Below are positions 57,295 to 64,000 of a stretch of 64,000 nt of DNA, piece after piece (position 1 is the first letter of the stretch; each line of letters opens with the position of its first letter). The translations under genes were made by a program, and so were the position numbers. The DNA is from Wallemia ichthyophaga EXF-994 (Eukaryota; Basidiomycota; Wallemiomycetes; Wallemiales; Wallemiaceae), in the NCBI RefSeq assembly GCF_000400465.1, contig NW_008806293.1:2601-66600 (forward strand), in the 5' to 3' direction. Under the pieces are notes generated by a model that did not search any database, was not told the origin of the DNA, and saw nothing but the letters and a program-made list of their open reading frames with translations.

Positions 57295-58323
57295 GGCGTT
57301 GTCGGAATTGAGATGAAAGTAGTTGGCTTTTTTCAGCAATTCAGAATGTTTTAATTTAAGTTGTAAAGAATCGGGTCAAGGTGGAGTTGGTTGCGTGCCA
57401 AGCGTCTTCCAGTAAGTGATGGATGTCGCATTCCCCGCTTTCTTTTCGCTAATGCGTTGGATTATATATTTCTAGTTCGTACCTCCGATCTTTATATCTA
57501 GCATTGTAATTATTCATGTTTAAGGTTGAGGCTAAGTGGTTCTCCCTCCCCATTATTTTTCAGCTCACACTACCCACCAATATAAACATTTCAAAGAGTC
57601 GCTGCATTGCAGTTCTGATCAATAAAATGAATCACGTAGAGCAAGGATTTATTTAAACTGGTGTAATCAAGGTAAGAACGACGTGAAATGCTCTTGATAC
57701 GACCGACCCACAGCATCTAATTCCTGAAATATTTGTCATCGTATTGTATAGGGAAAATTACAGACTCCTTTGGCCTAATGAATTAGGTACATTTAAAAGC
57801 TTATGATCGACCCGATATACCCTCGATTGAGTGCTTCAAAGTGATGCTGGACCGTAAACTCCGTTCAGCTTGAAGGGTGTGAATAAATTCGACAGGCTCC
57901 GCAACTGGGGGTGGTTTTACGTCTCCACCAGAGCAACCCTAAACATGTTCGTTGGAGACTTCCATAAGTCGCAAATCATCCATTAGAGCTTAAGCAAGTG
58001 TATTAGATAATACAATTTGGAGGATTTTGGGGAGATATACGTTTTAAAAGCTTATTCTTAGTCCCGTAGAGCTGATAGGGATGACGGTGTCACAAGATTG
58101 TCATTCTCTAAAAACACTGCGCTCGCCTTAGCGCTTACTTCGCCATTTTGCAGCGTAAATAGTGCAACATAAACCAAGAAGCCATTTGATACTGCATTAG
58201 ATAACCCATGATGATGGACTTAGCATTTCAAATACCCTGCTATCTCATCATGTCGACCTGAGGTCATCAGTGATACGGGGCAAATGTTTTATTTTAGTGG
58301 TTAGGGATGTGAAGCAAGATAAC

Positions 58324-59900
58324 ATGTTACGGCGAATTATTTACATTACTGAAGCCGATCAGGGATTCGTGTTTCCCGACAATCAAGTGATGAATTTACC
58401 AGAAGGAATTTTGGGTCTATTTGTAACGTCTTTTGAGCCTGGCGTTGGTAACAGCATTATTTGGAAATACAAAAATCCCTGTAAGCTACATGCTGACTTA
58501 ATATCACCCACTAATCAGCTCCAGCCAATGACGAGGACCCAGAGATGGATGGGGTGGAGTACACCTCTATGCCATCTGGAATGCATTTGATGAACTCCGA
58601 CGAGATATATTTCACTACGGAAGGCGACAACCATGGAATTGCTATCTATAGAAAGATACCTTCAGCCGATCAACATGAGCGTGGTGTTAAGATGTTTTCA
58701 GTCGGGGTGATCACGAGAGGCACTTACACACCATATGATTACTTACCGGAACTAGAGGAACTCTCTCTATATTTACTGACAAACCGCCCGTCCGATGTTC
58801 TGCTTGAGATGTTTTTTGCTCCAATACAATCATCTGACAATGATCACATTACCCAGCAATCACCATCACCTAAAGCACTTTCGCTGCTTTTCGATGTACT
58901 TGGCCCGCTGCTGCTTCTGCTGTTCAGATTGCTGCTTGCACAAAAGCGAGTAGTGATATTTTTTCGCCCTACCGAAGGAAAAGGAGTTGGATGGATTAGC
59001 GCAGCTTTAAAATCTTTCTCCGAAATTCTCAACAATGATGATGATGGACTTATCAGTGAATCTAGAACTCGCTATATTGGTAATGTTGGTTTGACCGATT
59101 TAGAGCGTTTGGAGAGTGTAAAGCGTGGCTATATAGCATGTGAGTAGTACGACAGTTTAAATTATCACTAATGCGGTTTCTTAGCTACCACCGACGCGTT
59201 GTTATTGGAGAAGCCCCAGGTATATGACGCAATTATAGATTTATCACCCAAAGTCAAATACCCCTCCCTATACATATCACAAACACATGAAAAGGGCGCG
59301 TTACTTACTAGGCAGACCTACACGCTTGCTGATTTAAACCTCTGGAGGAAGCTGAGAAGTAGAATTGATTCTCAAACTCTCGTTTCTTCACCGCCTTATG
59401 GGTTTGCGGACCTCTTTGCGGATATATGGAGCTCTATCTTTGGGGCCAATAGCAAAATGAGTATACCATCGCCAACACCGAGTGAATATTACCCAGAAAA
59501 CGAACCAAACACAAATGAAGATGACGAAGTCAGACTTTTAAGGAAGAGCCTCAACCCGTCACCTGCTATAGCAGCTTTCATGAAGAACTATTCTAATGCG
59601 ATTCTTGCTAGTTTACTCGCGTTGGCACTAAAGCCAGATTATGACCACAATGAAAACGTTAGAGATGAAGATCACCATCAAATAGACGGTGACAATGTTA
59701 TCAACGATGATAGACCGCTTGAGCTGTCAGCAGCAGATCTACTGACGCTTGGGTTGTCACCACTTAGTGATGTCGATAGTCTAGTGGCTAAGACAATATC
59801 AAAGACGGAATTGGGAAGGAGTGCAACCGTCTCGGTCAGTTGTGCTTGGTCTGTAGCTTCCTTTGTACGTCGCCAATTCTTAAGTATTGGCTGGATATAG
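58324..59900 (+). CDS. Anr2/LCHN-type (DENN-related) protein
   Basis: Exons 58324-58480, 58525-59139 and 59185-59900 (introns 44 and 45 nt) give about 495 residues. The N-terminal longin-like part reads LPEGILGLFVTSFEPGVGNSIIW; after the first splice comes MDGVEYTSMPSGMHLMNSDEIYF, the fingerprint of the DUF4484/LCHN family, to which yeast Anr2 and human DENND11 belong. LPELEELSLYLL and FFRPTEGKGVGWI follow. DENN-type proteins are often Rab exchange factors, but this branch is little studied. The start is uncertain: the frame is open to about 58270, and either 58324 or an upstream exon may be used. It borders the inverted-repeat region. Confidence 0.78.
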
Positions 59901-60045
59901 CCTTTTTAATGCATATATAACGTGGAATTCAAACCATATTGTGTATAAAAGGGTAACAAATCAGGAACGCGACAATAAAACAAATCAAAAAGGTAGTATG
60001 AAGTCCCATTAGAGTAGAAAATCTATTTGTGTCAGAACGAGTCGC

Positions 60046-61138
60046 TTACTCTGGTTTTTTGGAGATAAATAACATCATCGGGGTGAAGAGTTTCTTTTGA
60101 CCACCTTCGACGAGAGCATCAGCAGCGACCTTGAGTGATTCTCCAACTTCAAATGTACCCTTTGGTACAACGCCGAACCTCTCGAGTACCTTTATACCAT
60201 TTTGAGTCACAAATTTACCAACGCTTGTCATTCTCCAGACTGTGAAAATATCCCACAAGTTTTGACATTTTCTGATATCTCCTTCTAATGGATAGTACCA
60301 TGGTATAGGATCCGGTCTAGCTGCAAGGTCTTCCTCGTGGAGAATCTCGAACCCGACCTTTTTCAAAGCGTTACGGGCATTTTCAACGTTACGCATTTCT
60401 GGTATACCATCGCCGACTTCAATTCCGTGAGCCACTCTCTTGTGCTCAGGGTTGCGTGGGTCCCATTCGTCGGTCATACACCATTCGCTGTGGAAAAATT
60501 AGAATGGAGGAGGGTACTTGAAAGTGTACTTACTAGACACCAAAGATACCACCTGGCTTGAGGATCTTCTTAATTTCATTGTAAACACCCTCGAAGTTTG
60601 GAGCGTGAACGGTAGCCTCGATAGCGTAGACAGCATCAAAAGAGTTTTCACCGAACTGTTCGGACAACTTCATGAAGTCACCCTTGACGAAATCAACTTT
60701 ATCTTCAAGACCAGCTTTCTTTGTGTATTTTCTTGCTCTCGCGACTTGGAAAGCGTTGTTGTTCAGACCGACAATGTTGGCATCTGAGAAGGTAGCAATC
60801 TCTCTGGCAGGGCCACCGACACCACAGCCGACATCCAAGACCTTCATGCCCTTCTTCAAACCGATGTTTGAGGACAAATAATGCTCATGTCTGGCCAAAG
60901 CTTGATAGAAGCCCTCACCCTTGTAATATCTACAGAAGTGGAAGGAAGTGCCCCATCCGTACTCGTAGAGCTCAGTAGCGCCATCGTAGTAGCCGTTGAC
61001 GACATCTTTGTAGACGTCCAACCTGTTTTGACGATCGGTTTCTGAGTCGTTCGAAGAATCTTTTTGCCAGAAGTTGTTGTAATTCTCGATACCAGCGTTT
61101 GAGCGCTTTCCGTCGTCTTGCTTGTTGTAAGTTGACAT
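60046..61138 (-). CDS. ERG6: Sterol 24-C-methyltransferase
   Basis: Exons 61138-60534 and 60487-60046 (46-nt intron) give 348 residues. The SAM-binding motif [15 protein letters not shown] lies near residue 105. [23 protein letters not shown] (sterol region I), [10 protein letters not shown] and, across the splice, [13 protein letters not shown] are the Erg6 signatures. It adds the C-24 methyl group of ergosterol and acts on the ER or lipid droplets. The protein is a little shorter than the yeast enzyme but complete. The ATG at 61138 is the eleventh codon after a non-ATG frame opening. Confidence 0.95.
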
Positions 61139-61218
61139 TTTACGTTGTGAGAGTTTGAGACCAAGACTCAACTAAATAATCAGCGCACTTGAGCTCGAAC
61201 TTCTAGGCGGGAAATTAA

Positions 61219-62062
<844 letters not shown>

Positions 62063-62103
62063 CTTATCTATAAAGTGGTGATTACATATATGTAAATTAT
62101 TCT

Positions 62104-62729
62104 TTAATCCTTTTTCTCCGTTTTGTCGGATGATTCAGTATTTTGGGCTTTGTCACTCGACTGGGCATCTTGATTAGCATTTTGATCTGTACCTGGTACA
62201 TCTTCCGTCTTCTCAGTTTCAATCCTACTACTCTGTTCAGCTTGTATTCTCTCAAAGGCCCTAACGACCTTTGATTGCAAGTAATGACTGTACGGCTGTG
62301 TATCTGGCTTGACTTTGTTTAAGTGACTTCTTCTTTGAGGTTTCTTTGGTTGGGCCTCTGCTTTCGGATCTACCTTAGGCTGAGGAGGGCTATTCATTTT
62401 GAATAGGTGATCATAGTTGTGTTGAATATCATCTAAACTAGCCTCTCGCTTGACATTCAAAATCAAATGAGCCTCATCAAGCGTCATCTTGAGCTGCTTT
62501 GTTGCGTGCTGAGATGGATTGGCTTGTGAAGCATTTTTATCATTTGACTGTTGAGAAGGTTCATTCAAATCAGGCTTGTGGGTTGCGTTAGAGACTGCTT
62601 GCCGACCCATTTCCATGAATGCCTTCCCGAAGGCTTTGCTAGCACCGAAAGTGACCTGGGCTATTAATTTCGGCAGATTAGACTAATAATTGGTCAGATT
62701 TCGTATAATACACAGATAGCACTCACCAT
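62104..62729 (-). CDS. PAM16: Presequence translocase motor subunit Pam16/Tim16
   Basis: Exon 1 (62729-62727) is the ATG alone, intron 62726-62683 is 44 nt (GTGAGT...TTAG), and exon 2 is 62682-62104, giving 193 residues. The N-terminus SNLPKLIAQVTFGASKAFGKAF and the J-like domain TLDEAHLILNV and YDHLFKMN match Pam16, which holds Pam18 at the TIM23 import channel. The J-like domain lacks the HPD, as it should. The C-terminal 90 residues (basic, then acidic and Lys/Asp-rich) are longer than in yeast. The start codon overlaps the ATG of the opposite gene. Confidence 0.87.
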
Positions 62730-64000
62730 GGATGCTTTGAAAATGGACGTTGAAGATCAAGTGATACGCAAGTTGGAGAAATCTGAATTATTGAGGGATT
62801 TAAATGTTTCTAAGGATTTCAATGATTTTAGTGAATACACCAGCAAATTAGGCGTTTTAAGCCTGTCAAATGTAGAGTTGAATCATCAATTCAATCAATT
62901 ACTATCAAACTATAATCAGCACGATAAGACTTATGATTTAAAAGCTGAATTGATTGAATTGAAGCAGCTGAAGGCTTATAATCATTGGCTATTAGATCTG
63001 ATTCAGTTGGGGAAACTACTCGATGACTTGGCTATTAATTTTGATATCAATAAATACAATTCTATCAGATTGATGGAGCTTGAGCTTCTGAGAAAGTACA
63101 ATAACCATGAATATATTTCAAAACTCAAGCAAAACACGTTCAATAAGATCAAAGATGACTTGATTTCAAGCTTGGTTAATGATCTTACTCGATTAGGATA
63201 CCCAAATGATGAAATCAGACCCCTAAACCTTGAAAATTACCCTTCATTTACTCTCAACCTTAGTAGATTGAATGAATTTGATATAGAGACGTGCAAAATT
63301 GATGATACTGATTACAGATGCCTTGTCGTTCAAGCCTTTGTTGAACCTATCAGAATTAGATTCGCTTACCACTTTGAAAGTAACTTATACACCAGCAAGC
63401 TCAATAAACCTGAATATTATCTCAATTATATCACTGACAACATCATCAAACATAGGAGATTTCTTTCTTCCGAAATACAGCACCTCACCCCGCATGATAA
63501 CACCCTGAATAGCTACGTCGATCAGCTTATTCAACTAACTAAGGGCAAGTTTGTCAGATCTATACCTTCTATGCTCGGTGTTCCGAATATACTCACTCAC
63601 ACTATCCATCAATGTCTGAAATTTGATCAATTCCTTCTCTCGCATGAGCTATCCACAAATGCTGTTATCTCTAATGCCTTTTTGAATAATGGCGATTGGT
63701 TCAACAGCTGGTTGGATTCTGAAACCAGGCTCGCGAACGACACGTTCCAATCCATTATCAGTTCAACGAATGCCTGGTCATTTATTCAGCAGACGTCTTG
63801 CAGTGATAATGAAGATGACTTCTCTCTAGATACGAAATCTTCTATCAACTGCACTGTTTCAGCTCAGAAAACTTTGGATCTGATTGAGGCAATCACGGGT
63901 GAGTATTTCCTAAGCAACATAACATCTTCTGAACAAAGTCTAGATAGGTACAGACCACTTCCATCGCTCCAACAGCGCGCCAATTTCTTAATTAAAGTGC
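62728..64000 (+). CDS. TIP20: Dsl1-complex tether Tip20/RINT1, 3' truncated by window
   Basis: The frame is open from the ATG at 62728 to the window end (424 codons, no stop). Charged coiled coil fills the first 150 residues. FVEPIRIRFAYHFESNL and KPEYYLNYI followed by HRRFLSSEIQHL, near residues 210-255, are the RINT1/TIP20 signature, and DRYRPLPSLQQRANFLIKV ends the visible part. The protein tethers Golgi-derived COPI vesicles at the ER with Dsl1 and Sec39. An alternative ATG lies at 62743. A GTGAGT at about 63899 could look like a donor, but the frame through it continues well. Confidence 0.82.
   Translation, partial: MDALKMDVEDQVIRKLEKSELLRDLNVSKDFNDFSEYTSKLGVLSLSNVELNHQFNQLLSNYNQHDKTYDLKAELIELKQLKAYNHWLLDLIQLGKLLDDLAINFDINKYNSIRLMELELLRKYNNHEYISKLKQNTFNKIKDDLISSLVNDLTRLGYPNDEIRPLNLENYPSFTLNLSRLNEFDIETCKIDDTDYRCLVVQAFVEPIRIRFAYHFESNLYTSKLNKPEYYLNYITDNIIKHRRFLSSEIQHLTPHDNTLNSYVDQLIQLTKGKFVRSIPSMLGVPNILTHTIHQCLKFDQFLLSHELSTNAVISNAFLNNGDWFNSWLDSETRLANDTFQSIISSTNAWSFIQQTSCSDNEDDFSLDTKSSINCTVSAQKTLDLIEAITGEYFLSNITSSEQSLDRYRPLPSLQQRANFLIKV

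Larger units (their letters stand above)
53905..58323. other. Gene-free AT-rich region with inverted repeats; candidate centromere
   Basis: At about 4.4 kb this is the longest gene-free interval in a window where spacers are usually under 300 bp. It is AT-rich and contains a pair of exact 931-bp inverted arms around a 1,126-bp core (listed separately), plus flanks 53905-54306 and 57295-58323 where I see neither genes nor RNA genes. The inverted-repeat/core layout and total size match the small regional centromeres known in some yeasts. That role is inferred from architecture only. Confidence 0.5.

Overview
This window is nuclear DNA of a compact-genome fungus, most likely a basidiomycete. Nearly every stretch is coding. 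Genes are split by very short introns (39 to about 104 nt, mostly 42 to 55), and neighbouring genes often sit head to head with only tens of bases between start codons. The gene set is eukaryotic housekeeping: ergosterol synthesis, complex I NDUFS4, Arp2/3, kinetochore, spliceosome, dynactin and Dsl1 tether. Intron size, compactness and protein character fit a Wallemia-type species, but the genus is an inference. Gene models below were spliced by hand; for each complete spliced model I checked that exon lengths sum to a multiple of three.

Layout: 0-5 kb holds a broken FAD-monooxygenase remnant, Rab GDI, an RRM-like protein, an F-box protein and a mitochondrial citrate-type carrier. 5-20 kb holds a three-RRM Nam8/Csx1 protein, an SLC25 carrier, HEM4, mitochondrial uL5, ARPC3, NOG1, CDC7, a peroxiredoxin-like protein and a GH20 hexosaminidase. 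20-35.9 kb holds an SH3 protein, RAV1, dynamitin, a large disordered protein, a small unrecognised gene, auxilin (SWA2), CDC5/CEF1 and an Ish1-type stress protein. 35.9-37.2 kb is gene-poor. 37.2-53.9 kb holds SAP18, PDCD5, an OTU protease, an unknown conserved protein, eIF3d, a Hos2-type histone deacetylase, an FAH-fold hydrolase, VPS24, CENP-T, an unresolved small gene, NDUFS4 and an F-BAR/SH3 cytokinesis protein. 58.3-64 kb holds an Anr2/LCHN-type protein, ERG6, NUDT21 (CFIm25), PAM16 and the start of a TIP20/RINT1 gene that runs off the window.

The outstanding feature is 53,905-58,323, by far the longest gene-free stretch. Inside it two arms of 931 bp (54,307-55,237 and 56,364-57,294) are exact reverse complements, identical at every base I compared, around a unique AT-rich 1,126-bp core that carries two adjacent hairpins. 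This inverted-repeat/core/inverted-repeat plan resembles the small inverted-repeat centromeres known in some yeasts, and an invertible segment is the main alternative. Other points of note: an initiator ATG apparently split by an intron (NUDT21), a one-codon first exon whose ATG overlaps the opposite-strand ATG (PAM16/TIP20), 11-nt micro-exons (SAP18, PDCD5), and a CENP-T with four exact-length 48-bp coding repeats.
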